From: Arthrobacter sp. efr-133-TYG-118
GTDB lineage: Bacteria; Actinomycetota; Actinomycetes; Actinomycetales; Micrococcaceae
Assembly (NCBI RefSeq): GCF_030209755.1
Contig: NZ_JARVRH010000002.1
Location: 1-64,000, forward strand
Direction of reading: 5' to 3'
DNA length: 64,000 nt
Shown here: positions 26,859-34,956 of the stretch, piece by piece
Position numbering within the stretch: position 1 is the first letter of the stretch
Layout of the letters: every line of letters begins with the position of its first letter
Program-made: the position numbers and the translations under genes
Notes under the pieces: generated by a model
The model's database searches: none
What the model was told of the DNA's origin: nothing
Seen by the model: the letters and a program-made list of their open reading frames with translations, nothing else

Positions 26859-27709
26859 GCTCGGTCCTTTTTGACGCGCCGGGCCCAAAGGCCCGCGCAC
26901 GCTACCGGATTCTCGGCGTCGTGACCGCTTTGGTCATTATCGCCATCGTCGGATTCATCGTCCTTCGCTTCGCCCAAAGCGGCCAGTTCGATGAGAAGAA
27001 ATGGCACTTGTTCACGTTCCCGCTGGTTCAGCAGACCATCATCCAATCGGTGGGTGCCACGCTTTCCGCGTTTGCCACGGCGGCCGTGTTCAGCCTGGTG
27101 CTGGGTGTCTTCCTGGCCTTCGGCAGGCTGTCCGACCGTAAGTGGATCAGCTTGCCCTGCTATGGGTTCACGGAACTCTTCCGTGCCATTCCTTTGCTGA
27201 TCCTCATGATGATCTTCTACTACGGGCTTCCTCCGCTCGGCGTCCAGGGGATCACGCCCTTCACGGCAGTCGTTGCAGGCCTGGTCCTCTACAACGGATC
27301 AGTGCTCGCTGAAGTCTTCCGTGCCGGCATCGAATCGCTCCCCCGCGGCCAGAGCGAGGCTGGCTATGCCATCGGATTGCCGAAGAGCGCGGTCATGACA
27401 AACATCCTGCTTCCGCAGGCAGTCCGCTCAATGCTCCCGGTGATCATCTCCCAGCTCGTGGTCATCCTCAAGGACACCGCATTGGGCTTCATCGTGACCT
27501 ACAACGAGATCCTCTTCCAAGCGAAGTACTTCGGAAGTCAGGCCCAGTACGGTTCGCCCATCATTCCTTCCGCGATCATCGCCGGTGTCCTGTACGTCGG
27601 AATGTGCCTGATCCTGGCTGGAATCGCCAAATGGCTTGAAAGCCGGATGCGCCGCAACGTCAAAGTGGCGAAGGTGGTCAAGTCGGAAATTGTGGCAATC
27701 GAGGGCTGA
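26855..27709 (+). CDS. gluD: Glutamate ABC transporter permease GluD
   Basis: Second inner-membrane subunit, 284 residues. The cytoplasmic N-terminus of about 25 residues is followed by the first helix (ILGVVTALVIIAIVGFIVL) and the permease core with its EAA loop (LPRGQSEAGYAIGLPKSAV). The start at 26855 is chosen because GGAAGGTGG lies just upstream and the ATG overlaps the gluC stop by 4 bp. Forms the channel with GluC. A 60-bp palindrome ends the operon. Confidence 0.92.
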   Translation: MSSVLFDAPGPKARARYRILGVVTALVIIAIVGFIVLRFAQSGQFDEKKWHLFTFPLVQQTIIQSVGATLSAFATAAVFSLVLGVFLAFGRLSDRKWISLPCYGFTELFRAIPLLILMMIFYYGLPPLGVQGITPFTAVVAGLVLYNGSVLAEVFRAGIESLPRGQSEAGYAIGLPKSAVMTNILLPQAVRSMLPVIISQLVVILKDTALGFIVTYNEILFQAKYFGSQAQYGSPIIPSAIIAGVLYVGMCLILAGIAKWLESRMRRNVKVAKVVKSEIVAIEG

Positions 27710-27728
27710 ATAGCACCGACTTCCCGAC

Positions 27729-27788
27729 ATCGTGGGTGTGGCCTGTGGGCTTGGTTCCGGAACCAAGCCCACAGGCCACACCCACGAT
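27729..27788. terminator. 60-bp perfect palindrome between gluD and dapE
   Basis: Bases 27729-27758 are exactly complementary to 27759-27788, with no unpaired loop; the arm begins ATCGTGGGTGTGGCCTGTGG and the centre reads GGTTCCGGAACC. It lies between convergent genes and is followed by TTT on the plus strand. It very likely works as a terminator in both directions. Its perfect symmetry is unusual. Confidence 0.85.
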
Positions 27789-27814
27789 TTGAAGCAAGAG
27801 GGACGTCTCAATAC

Positions 27815-28939
27815 CTAGTCAGCCAGCCACGACCGCAGTGCACGGAGGCACTCACGGATGGCGTCGGCGTCGACGTGTTCGTTGTCTTTGTGCGCCAGAA
27901 GCGGATCGCCCGGCCCGAAGTTGACCGCCGGAACGCCCAGCTCGCTGAAGCGCGCGACGTCGGTCCAACCGTATTTGGGTTTGGGCTCGGCTCCGACGGC
28001 AGCAACGAAGGACGCGGCGGCCGGGTGGTTGAGGCCGGGCCGCGCTCCAGCGGCGGCGTCGGTGCGGACGACGTCGAAGCCCTCCAGTAGTTCGCGGACA
28101 TGGGCTTCGGCCTGGTCCGGGGTCTTGTCCGGCGCGAAGCGGTAGTTGATCTCCACGACGCAGCGGTCCGGGATCACGTTGCCCGCGGTGCCGCCGTTGA
28201 TCTTCACGGCATTGAGGCTTTCCCGGTAGTCCAGCCCGTCCACGTTGACTGTGCGCGGTTCGTAGGCTGCCAGGCGGCTCAGGATGGGCGCGGCAGCGTG
28301 GATGGCGTTGCTGCCCATCCATGCCCGGGCGGAGTGCGCCGCTTCGCCGGTTGTGGTGGCCTCGAAGCGGCTCGTGCCGTTGCAGCCGCCTTCCACCGTG
28401 CCGTCGGTGGGTTCGAGCAGGATCGCGAAGTCCCCCTCCAGGAGATCGCCATGGTTCCGGACCAACCGGCCGAGGCCGCTCTTGACCGCTTCAACTTCCT
28501 CATGGTCGTAGAAGACGAAGGTGACGTCTTTGCCTGGCTCGGCGCCGCCGTCGAACATTGTTGCGGCGAGCGCAAGCTGCACCGCGACCCCGCCCTTCAT
28601 GTCAGTGGCTCCGCGTCCATACAAGTTTCCCGTCCCGGGGACACCGGACTCCCATGTGGCGGGCACAGTGCCGAGCGAACCTTCCACCGTGGGCAACGGC
28701 ACAGTATCGAGGTGGCCGGCCAGGATCACCCGCTCCGGGCGTCCCAGCTCGGTCCGGGCAATGATGGCGTCGCCATCCCGCACAAGCTGCAGGCCCGGGA
28801 TTGTCCGGAGGGCGGATTCAACGGCGTCTGCAAGCGCGGCTTCGTTGCCGGACACGCTGTTGATGTCCATCAGCGCGGCGGTCAGCAGCGCAACGTCTTG
28901 CCTGATGTCAAGAAGGATTGGGGTAGTTTCAACAGTCAC
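27815..28939 (-). CDS. dapE: Succinyl-diaminopimelate desuccinylase DapE
   Basis: Hydrolyses N-succinyl-LL-diaminopimelate in the succinylase lysine/peptidoglycan pathway. 374 residues, M20 metallopeptidase fold: metal ligands in GHLDTVP, GRGATDMKGG, YDHEEVE and PTDGTVEGG, and the last His in LAHKDNEH near the C-terminus. The GTG at 28939 is the only start that keeps the N-terminus of the family length. TACAGT 6 nt upstream suggests a leaderless mRNA. Divergent from dapD, the gene for the preceding succinyl transfer step; dapC for the middle step is at 35.0-36.1 kb. Confidence 0.93.
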   Translation of the reverse strand: MTVETTPILLDIRQDVALLTAALMDINSVSGNEAALADAVESALRTIPGLQLVRDGDAIIARTELGRPERVILAGHLDTVPLPTVEGSLGTVPATWESGVPGTGNLYGRGATDMKGGVAVQLALAATMFDGGAEPGKDVTFVFYDHEEVEAVKSGLGRLVRNHGDLLEGDFAILLEPTDGTVEGGCNGTSRFEATTTGEAAHSARAWMGSNAIHAAAPILSRLAAYEPRTVNVDGLDYRESLNAVKINGGTAGNVIPDRCVVEINYRFAPDKTPDQAEAHVRELLEGFDVVRTDAAAGARPGLNHPAAASFVAAVGAEPKPKYGWTDVARFSELGVPAVNFGPGDPLLAHKDNEHVDADAIRECLRALRSWLAD

Positions 28940-28951
28940 CTCTCCACTGTA
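28937..28951 (-). promoter_or_regulatory. -10 element for leaderless dapE
   Basis: On the minus strand TACAGT lies 6 nt before the GTG start. Confidence 0.45.
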
Positions 28952-29012
28952 TCCGAGCCAATTGCGACCCCTTCGGTCCACACACGGTTTCAAGGGAAGC
29001 AGTGGCTCTCGA

Positions 29013-29027
29013 TAGACTTGCGCCATG
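29013..29027 (+). promoter_or_regulatory. -10 element for leaderless dapD
   Basis: TAGACT lies 6 nt before the dapD ATG. The dapE and dapD start sites are 86 bp apart and divergent, so both promoters share this short region. Confidence 0.45.
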
Positions 29028-30050
29028 ACTGAAACCGCTGCCTCTGCCGCTCTCGATAGCGCTTCTGACAACGATCGTTCCGCCTATGGCTTTGGCCTGG
29101 CAACCATCGCCGCCTCCGACGCCGGAGAAGCGACAGTGCTGGACGTATGGTTTCCGGCGCCGGCACTGGGCGAAGCGGCCGCATCCCTACGGGCCGTGGA
29201 GCACGCCGACGAGTCGCTGACCGCACTCGCGGCCGAAAGCCACGACGCCGACCGCCGGACCGAACAGAAGGTGGTCTTCGCCCAGATCAACCTCGACGAG
29301 GCCCCCGCGGACACCGTTGACGCCTACCTGCGCCTCCACTTGCTTTCGCACCGCTTGGTCAAGCCCAACAGCATCAACCTGGATGGCATCTTCGGCAAGC
29401 TCCCCAACGTTGTGTGGACGAACTTCGGTCCGGCCGCGGTGGACGGCTTCGAAGTGACCCGTGCCCGCCTGCGAAAGCGCGGCGCCGTCACGGTCTACGG
29501 AGTGGACAAGTTCCCCCGCATGGTGGACTACGTCATTCCCACCGGCGTCAGGATCGCCGACGCCGACCGGGTCCGCCTGGGCGCCTACCTCTCCGAAGGC
29601 ACCACGGTCATGCACGAGGGCTTCGTGAACTTCAACGCCGGCACGCTCGGCACCTCCATGGTGGAAGGCCGCATCTCGGCAGGCGTTGTTGCCGGTGACG
29701 GCACCGACGTCGGTGGCGGCGCCTCCATCATGGGAACCCTCTCCGGTGGCGGCAAGGAAAAGATCTCCCTGGGTGAACGCGTGCTCCTGGGCGCCAACTC
29801 CGGCGTGGGCATCAGCATCGGCGATGACTCCGTGGTTGAAGCCGGCCTCTATGTCACGGCTGGAACCCGCGTGCGCATCCCCGGCCCGAAGGACGCCAAC
29901 GGCGAGGACACGAGCAGCATCATCAAGGCTGTTGAGCTCTCCGGCGTGCCGAACCTGTTGTTCCGCCGCAACTCGACCACTGGTGAAGTCGAGGTACTCC
30001 CCCGCAAGGGCCAGACGGTGGAACTCAACGAAGCCCTCCACGCCAACTAG
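29025..30050 (+). CDS. dapD: Tetrahydrodipicolinate N-succinyltransferase DapD
   Basis: Transfers succinyl from succinyl-CoA to tetrahydrodipicolinate. 341 residues, the actinobacterial group 2 type, with a left-handed beta-helix: repeats around [40 protein letters not shown] and [20 protein letters not shown]. The N-terminal domain contains [16 protein letters not shown]. Divergent from dapE; followed after 11 bp by a lysozyme-like exported protein gene. Confidence 0.94.
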   Translation: MTETAASAALDSASDNDRSAYGFGLATIAASDAGEATVLDVWFPAPALGEAAASLRAVEHADESLTALAAESHDADRRTEQKVVFAQINLDEAPADTVDAYLRLHLLSHRLVKPNSINLDGIFGKLPNVVWTNFGPAAVDGFEVTRARLRKRGAVTVYGVDKFPRMVDYVIPTGVRIADADRVRLGAYLSEGTTVMHEGFVNFNAGTLGTSMVEGRISAGVVAGDGTDVGGGASIMGTLSGGGKEKISLGERVLLGANSGVGISIGDDSVVEAGLYVTAGTRVRIPGPKDANGEDTSSIIKAVELSGVPNLLFRRNSTTGEVEVLPRKGQTVELNEALHAN

Positions 30051-30061
30051 CTGATATCTGG

Positions 30062-30904
30062 ATGCGCCGTCTCCGACGCACCATCATCTTGTTACTGGCT
30101 CTTGCCTTGGTGGCTGGTGCCATCTATGCCGTGGTGACTGTGCTGCAGCGCTCCGAAACCTTGGTTACGGAGCGCTGCGTCGCCGTCGTCGGCTCGGACT
30201 CATACGAATTGGCGACGGACCAAGCCGCGAATGCCGCCCTCATCACCGCCATTGCGGTGCAGCGGGGGCTGCCTCCGCGCGCGGCCACGATCGCTGTGGC
30301 CACCGCCATGCAGGAATCCAAGCTTCGCAACATCGGCCACGGTGACGAGGTGGGTCCCGACTCGAGGGGACTATTCCAGCAGCGCCCCTCCCAAGGGTGG
30401 GGCACCGAGGCCGAAGTCATGGACCCTGTCTACGCGACAAATGCCTTCTATGACCACTTGGTGAAAGTGCCCGGCTACGAAACCATGGCGATCACTGATG
30501 CGGCGCAAGCGGTCCAGCATTCCGCGTACCCCCAGGCATACGCGCAGCAGGAAGCGATGGGCCGGGCGTATGCGTCGGCGCTGACGGGACATTCCGAAAA
30601 GGCCCTGGACTGCACGCTCCGCGCCGCGGACACTTCCGGTGACCCGAGCGCCGCTGTGGCGGCCATGACGACGGCGTTCGGCGCCCTGCCGGCCGTGGCA
30701 CAGGGCCGCAGGGTCCAGTTGAACATTACCGGTGCGCAGGCGTGGGCTGTGGCCCAATGGGCAGTGGCTAATGCCAAGGACCTCTCCGTGACGCAGGTGG
30801 ACGTGGCCGGAGCCAGCTGGAACCGGCAGGACCACAAGGGCTGGCAAGATTCAGCGGCAGCATCGGGAACCGTGACCATCACGGTTTCAGCTCCGAAGAC
30901 GTAA
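30062..30904 (+). CDS. Membrane-anchored lysozyme-like protein
   Basis: A 280-residue protein with an N-terminal signal anchor (about 7-28, IILLLALALVAGAIYAVVTV) and an extracytoplasmic domain. The region at about 78-115 (AATIAVATAMQESKLRNI, then GPDSRGLFQQRPSQGWG) looks like a lysozyme or transglycosylase-like fold with a catalytic Glu in MQESK. Similar proteins are sometimes labelled 'heavy metal transporter', which the sequence does not support. It starts 11 bp after dapD, so peptidoglycan precursor synthesis and wall remodelling may be co-expressed (inference). Confidence 0.7.
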   Translation: MRRLRRTIILLLALALVAGAIYAVVTVLQRSETLVTERCVAVVGSDSYELATDQAANAALITAIAVQRGLPPRAATIAVATAMQESKLRNIGHGDEVGPDSRGLFQQRPSQGWGTEAEVMDPVYATNAFYDHLVKVPGYETMAITDAAQAVQHSAYPQAYAQQEAMGRAYASALTGHSEKALDCTLRAADTSGDPSAAVAAMTTAFGALPAVAQGRRVQLNITGAQAWAVAQWAVANAKDLSVTQVDVAGASWNRQDHKGWQDSAAASGTVTITVSAPKT

Positions 30905-30945
30905 AGCCTGGCAGGGGCCACACCGCGGGCGGCAGGCCGCGGGCG

Positions 30946-31557
30946 TCAGACCAGTAGTTCAACCACCGGCTGGACGTAGCTGCGGAATATCTCCGGCTCG
31001 GACAAGAGCCTGTGGCTCATGATCATTTTGTCCGGCTCAAGGTACCAGGCCCGTGGCTCGTTGAGCGGCAGTTCGATGATGGTCAACTGGAAGTCCCGGG
31101 AGCTCCGTCCGACTTCGAGCAGCCGGTCCTCCACCATGTCCCCCAGAAGCAACGTGGCGCCGCTCGCTTCGCGTTCAGCTTCCAGCTTTTCGTACTCTTC
31201 AAGACGTTCACGGGCCCATGTAAGGGCGGCCCCGAAGTGGGCCTGCAGAACCCGCCGGAGGGCGGGCGAGTTGCCGAAGGCACTGAATCCCGGGGGTGAA
31301 AGCTCCGGAGCGGCATCCGGATATGCCCTCAACAGCTGCTCCCACCAGGCCTCCCACTCTGTCTTCAGGGCCGGCACCCCGCCTACCTCGGCGGTGAGGT
31401 GCGTGTGGTCCGCCTGTCTGACTTTGGGTGTGGCGTGCGACAACGTCGGCGTACCAGCTCCGTCCAATCCAGCAACGTCTCTCAGATACAGGGCAATGAG
31501 CATCGGCCCGGAGGTGTCCATTGTGATCCGCCACCCCTGACCGCCTGTGTCATGCAT
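30946..31557 (-). CDS. Conserved hypothetical protein
   Basis: 203 residues, no signal peptide or membrane segment. It has Trp-rich helices (EWEAWWEQLLRAYPDAAPEL) and a C-terminal strand-rich part (FQLTIIELPLNEPRAWYLEP). GGGAGG seven nt before the ATG supports the start. I do not recognise a domain. It converges on the lysozyme-like gene and is followed upstream by a TetR gene on the same strand 64 bp away. Confidence 0.65.
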   Translation of the reverse strand: MHDTGGQGWRITMDTSGPMLIALYLRDVAGLDGAGTPTLSHATPKVRQADHTHLTAEVGGVPALKTEWEAWWEQLLRAYPDAAPELSPPGFSAFGNSPALRRVLQAHFGAALTWARERLEEYEKLEAEREASGATLLLGDMVEDRLLEVGRSSRDFQLTIIELPLNEPRAWYLEPDKMIMSHRLLSEPEIFRSYVQPVVELLV

Positions 31558-31620
31558 CCGATTGCCTCCCTTGGCAGGTGCCCGCTCAGAGTTCCAGTCT
31601 ATTCCCGATGAGCCTTGACG

Positions 31621-32247
31621 TTAACGGTTGGACGGGAGTGCAACAAGAGTGTCCAGATGCGCGGTCAGAACGTCGCGGCAGACCTCGGCTGTCATCCACT
31701 CAGGCTGCAGCAGGGCATGCATGCACAGTCCGTCGAGGGTCGCCAGGAGTCGCTCGGCCTCGGTCACCAGACGCTCCTGGACGGATCCGCCGTCGGGCAT
31801 CAGCTGCATCACCAAGCGGCCGACCACGGCGGCCACGGCTCGGTGACTGCGTGCGGCAACTTGTTCGAGTACGGGCCGGATCCGGGCCGCGTGCCGGAAT
31901 GCCATCCAGACGCAGGCGTCGACGGCCAGTTCCTCGTCGAGCGGAAGGAATTGACCCAGCAGGGTTAACACGGCGGCGTCGTGTTCCGTCGAGCCCGTCT
32001 CCAAGGATTCGACGACGGCGAACGCTTCCTCAAGCCGCCCGGCAATCCTGTCGACGACCACCGCAAAGGAATGGACCAGCAGTTCATCGCTGCTGGCAAA
32101 GTAGTGCCGGACGGAGCCAACGGCAAGTCCGGCTTCGTCGGCCACCTCCCGCAAGGAGGCACGCTCAAGGCCATCCGAGGCAATGATCCTGAAGACGGCT
32201 TCGACTACTTCCTGGCGCCGGGCTTCGGCATCAACAATCTTGGGCAC
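31621..32247 (-). CDS. TetR-family transcriptional regulator
   Basis: A 208-residue repressor from the GTG at 32247. The HTH spans about 9-55 (FRIIASDGLERASLREVADE, then VGSVRHYFASSDELL); the ligand domain contains FLPLDEELAVDACVWMAF, resembling the BetI-like group. The upstream GTG at 32262 is disfavoured because it lies inside a palindromic operator. TAAAAA five nt before 32247 fits a leaderless mRNA repressed by its own product. Target genes unknown; galE is divergent. Confidence 0.85.
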   Translation of the reverse strand: MPKIVDAEARRQEVVEAVFRIIASDGLERASLREVADEAGLAVGSVRHYFASSDELLVHSFAVVVDRIAGRLEEAFAVVESLETGSTEHDAAVLTLLGQFLPLDEELAVDACVWMAFRHAARIRPVLEQVAARSHRAVAAVVGRLVMQLMPDGGSVQERLVTEAERLLATLDGLCMHALLQPEWMTAEVCRDVLTAHLDTLVALPSNR

Positions 32248-32257
32248 AAATCTTTTT

Positions 32258-32271
32258 AGCACGAACGTGCT
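32258..32271. promoter_or_regulatory. Operator candidate of the TetR gene
   Basis: Palindrome AGCACG-AA-CGTGCT sits 11 bp before the preferred TetR start, next to its likely -10. Position and symmetry fit autoregulation. Confidence 0.5.
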
Positions 32272-32348
32272 TGAACCGTGCCGTCCGGCGCACGCGAACC
32301 GCGGGACTGTGGCCTACGCAACACTGCGCGAGCCACGCCAAGTTCGGC

Positions 32349-32364
32349 TAGCGTTGCTTGCATG
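32349..32364 (+). promoter_or_regulatory. -10 element for leaderless galE
   Basis: TAGCGT lies 7 nt before the galE ATG. Confidence 0.45.
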
Positions 32365-33375
32365 AGAATTCTTGTCACAGGTGGCACCGGCTACATCGGA
32401 TCGCACACTGTCCTGTCCCTGCTGGAAACCGGACACGAAGTAGTCGTGGTGGACAATCTCGTGAACTCAAGCGAAGAATCCCTGCGCCGCGTTGGTGAAC
32501 TGGCGGGAAAAACAGCGGCGTTCCATAAAGTGGATCTGGTGGACGAGGCCGCCCTTGAGGCTGTGTTCGACCAGCACAGCATCGACGCCGTCATCCACTT
32601 CGCCGGGCTCAAGGCGGTTGGCGAATCCGTGCAGGAACCCCTGAACTACTACTACAACAACATCGTGGGGACGTTGAACCTGCTCCGCGCCATGGACAAG
32701 CACGGGGTCCGCTCGATCGTGTTCAGTTCCTCGGCAACGGTGTACGGCGAGCACAACCCCATCCCCTACATCGAGAAGATGGAGATCGGGGCGAACAACC
32801 CCTACGGCCGCACCAAGGAGCAGATCGAGGACATCCTCACGGACCTCGGCGCCGCGGACGAGCGCTGGCACATCGCCTTGTTGCGCTACTTCAACCCGGT
32901 GGGCGCACACCCCTCGGGCAGGATCGGCGAGGACCCGCAGGGCATCCCGAACAACCTGGTTCCGTACATCGCCCAGGTTGCCGTCGGCCGCCGCGAAAAG
33001 CTCATGGTCTTCGGCGGAGACTACGACACCCCGGACGGCACCTGCCTGCGGGACTACATCCACGTCGTCGACCTCGCCGATGGCCACGTCGCCGCCCTGG
33101 ACTACGTTGCGGAGCGCCCCGGGGTGCACCGCTGGAACCTCGGCTCCGGGAAGGGCACGTCCGTTCTGGAGATGCTCCACGCCTTCGAACAGGCCGTGGG
33201 CCACCCGCTGCCATACGAGATCACGGGACGCCGCGCCGGAGACCTGCCCGCGTTCTGGGCCGATGCCTCCTCAGCCTTGGCGGACCTGAGCTGGTCCACC
33301 ACGAAGACCGTGGACCAAATGTGCGAAGACCACTGGCGCTGGCAGAAGAACAACCCGCTCGGCTACAGCTCTTAA
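32362..33375 (+). CDS. galE: UDP-glucose 4-epimerase GalE
   Basis: Interconverts UDP-glucose and UDP-galactose with bound NAD; 337 residues, extended SDR family. GGTGYIGSH is at about 7-15, the catalytic Ser/Tyr/Lys region shows SSSATVYGE and the YGRTKEQ motif (YxxxK), and the sugar site has RYFNPVGAHPSG. The start at 32362 (MRILVTGGTG) is the conserved one; upstream in-frame sequence is not. No other Leloir gene is adjacent. Confidence 0.95.
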   Translation: MRILVTGGTGYIGSHTVLSLLETGHEVVVVDNLVNSSEESLRRVGELAGKTAAFHKVDLVDEAALEAVFDQHSIDAVIHFAGLKAVGESVQEPLNYYYNNIVGTLNLLRAMDKHGVRSIVFSSSATVYGEHNPIPYIEKMEIGANNPYGRTKEQIEDILTDLGAADERWHIALLRYFNPVGAHPSGRIGEDPQGIPNNLVPYIAQVAVGRREKLMVFGGDYDTPDGTCLRDYIHVVDLADGHVAALDYVAERPGVHRWNLGSGKGTSVLEMLHAFEQAVGHPLPYEITGRRAGDLPAFWADASSALADLSWSTTKTVDQMCEDHWRWQKNNPLGYSS

Positions 33376-33377
33376 AG

Positions 33378-33440
33378 CAACGCGGGGTCACTTACGGCCG
33401 ATAATGTCCCTTGGGACGGACCGTAAGTGACCCCGCGTTG
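33378..33440. terminator. Long inverted repeat between galE and gltA
   Basis: Perfect 20-bp arms (CAACGCGGGGTCACTTACGG at 33378-33397, its complement at 33421-33440) around a 23-nt loop that has its own small hairpin (GTCCC-TT-GGGAC). It lies between convergent genes, 3 bp after galE and 3 bp from the gltA stop; probably a bidirectional terminator. Confidence 0.8.
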
Positions 33441-33442
33441 AG

Positions 33443-34726
33443 TTAGATCGCCGGGTAGTCGCGCTCCGGCTCTCCTGTGTATAGCTGCCGCGGACGGCCG
33501 ATCTTCGTCTGGGGATCATTGATCATTTCGCGCCACTGGGCGATCCAGCCGGGGAGTCGGCCGATCGCGAACAGCACAGTGAACATCTTCTCGGGGAAGC
33601 CCATGGCCTTGTAGATCAGGCCGGTGTAGAAGTCGACGTTCGGGTAGAGCTTGCGCTGGATGAAGTAGTCATCGGCCAGGGCCTTCTCTTCGAGGCGCAT
33701 CGCGATGTCCAGGAGCTCGTCGTTGCCGCCGAGCTTGCCCAGGATCTCGTGTGCCGTCGCCTTGATGATCTTCGCGCGGGGGTCGTAGTTCTTGTAGACC
33801 CGGTGTCCGAAGCCCATGAGGCGGACGCCGTCCTCCTTGTTCTTGACCTTCTCCATGTATTCCTCGGGCTTGACGCCGTCGGCCTGGATCTGGCGCAGCA
33901 TCTTCAGCACCGCTTCGTTGGCCCCACCGTGGGCGGGACCGAAGAGAGCGTTGATGCCTGCGGAAACGGAAGCGAACAGGTTCGCGTTCGACGAGCCCAC
34001 AAGGCGGACGGTCGACGTCGAGCAGTTCTGCTCATGGTCGGCGTGCAGGATGAGCAGCAAGTCCAGCGCCTTGACGACGACGGGGTCCAGCTCATACTGC
34101 TCTGCCGGCAGGCCGAAGCTCAGGCGCAGGAAGTTCTCCACGAGGTTCATGGAGTTGTCCGGGTACAGCATGGGCTGGCCGATGGACTTCTTGTGGGCGT
34201 AGGCCGCAATGACCGGGAGCTTCGCCATAAGGCGGATAGTGGAAACTTCCACGTGCTCCGCGTTGAACGGATCCAAGGAGTCCTGGTAGAACGTGGACAG
34301 CGCGGAGACGGCCGAAGAAAGCACCGGCATCGGGTGCGCGTCACGCGGGAAACCGCCGAAGAAGCCCTTGAGCTCTTCGTGGAGCAACGTGTGGTGGCGG
34401 ATCCGCTGGTCAAACGCGTCCAGCTCGGTGGGGGTGGGAAGGTTGCCGTAGATCAGCAGGTAGGAAACTTCCAGGAAGCTGGAGTGCTGGGCAAGCTGCT
34501 CGATCGGGTAGCCGCGGTACCGCAGGATACCGGCGTCGCCGTCGATGTAGGTGATTGCCGACGTGGTGGCGGCGGTGTTCATGAAGCCGGGGTCATAGGC
34601 GACGGCGCCCGTCTGCTTCAGCAGCTTGGAAACGTCGTATCCTTCGTTCCCTTCTACAACCTTGATCCGCGGGAGCTCGAGCTCTCCGCCGGCATGGCGC
34701 AGGGTAGCGCTGGTGGTCTCAGTCAT
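33443..34726 (-). CDS. gltA: Citrate synthase
   Basis: Condenses acetyl-CoA with oxaloacetate at the entry to the TCA cycle; 427 residues. Conserved catalytic His in LFGPAHGGANEA and MGFGHRVYKNYDPRA, plus DFYTGLIYKAMG near the C-terminus. The start at 34726 (MTETTSATLRH) is supported by GAAGGGGACTCC directly upstream. The 230-bp upstream region has inverted repeats described separately. Confidence 0.95.
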   Translation of the reverse strand: MTETTSATLRHAGGELELPRIKVVEGNEGYDVSKLLKQTGAVAYDPGFMNTAATTSAITYIDGDAGILRYRGYPIEQLAQHSSFLEVSYLLIYGNLPTPTELDAFDQRIRHHTLLHEELKGFFGGFPRDAHPMPVLSSAVSALSTFYQDSLDPFNAEHVEVSTIRLMAKLPVIAAYAHKKSIGQPMLYPDNSMNLVENFLRLSFGLPAEQYELDPVVVKALDLLLILHADHEQNCSTSTVRLVGSSNANLFASVSAGINALFGPAHGGANEAVLKMLRQIQADGVKPEEYMEKVKNKEDGVRLMGFGHRVYKNYDPRAKIIKATAHEILGKLGGNDELLDIAMRLEEKALADDYFIQRKLYPNVDFYTGLIYKAMGFPEKMFTVLFAIGRLPGWIAQWREMINDPQTKIGRPRQLYTGEPERDYPAI

Positions 34727-34864
34727 GGAGTCCCCTTCATGAGGCTCTTGGCCTCGGTCGAAAGCTTGATCCAACCAACATCTGGTGACTCCAGCCAGGA
34801 GTCTGCAGGTACAGACACCATCGGCCGAACTGCCTTCGTGGAGAAAGCCACCATTGATAGTCAG

Positions 34865-34921
34865 TTAAAAGCTACCGCCAGTAAGCGGGACAAACTAATC
34901 CACAAGCTACGGTTACTGGCG
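34865..34921. promoter_or_regulatory. Inverted repeat pair upstream of gltA
   Basis: CCGCCAGTAA (near 34872) and TTACTGGCGG (34912-34921) are exact complements about 30 bp apart. A second nested pair (AGCTAC and GTAGCT) lies nearby. The block sits 140-195 bp before the gltA start and 36 bp downstream of the dapC stop. It may be a terminator for dapC or a paired operator for gltA; there is no T-run, which favours the operator. Confidence 0.5.
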
Positions 34922-34956
34922 GAATGACGCGGCCTGTGCGGCAAGTCACAGGATTG

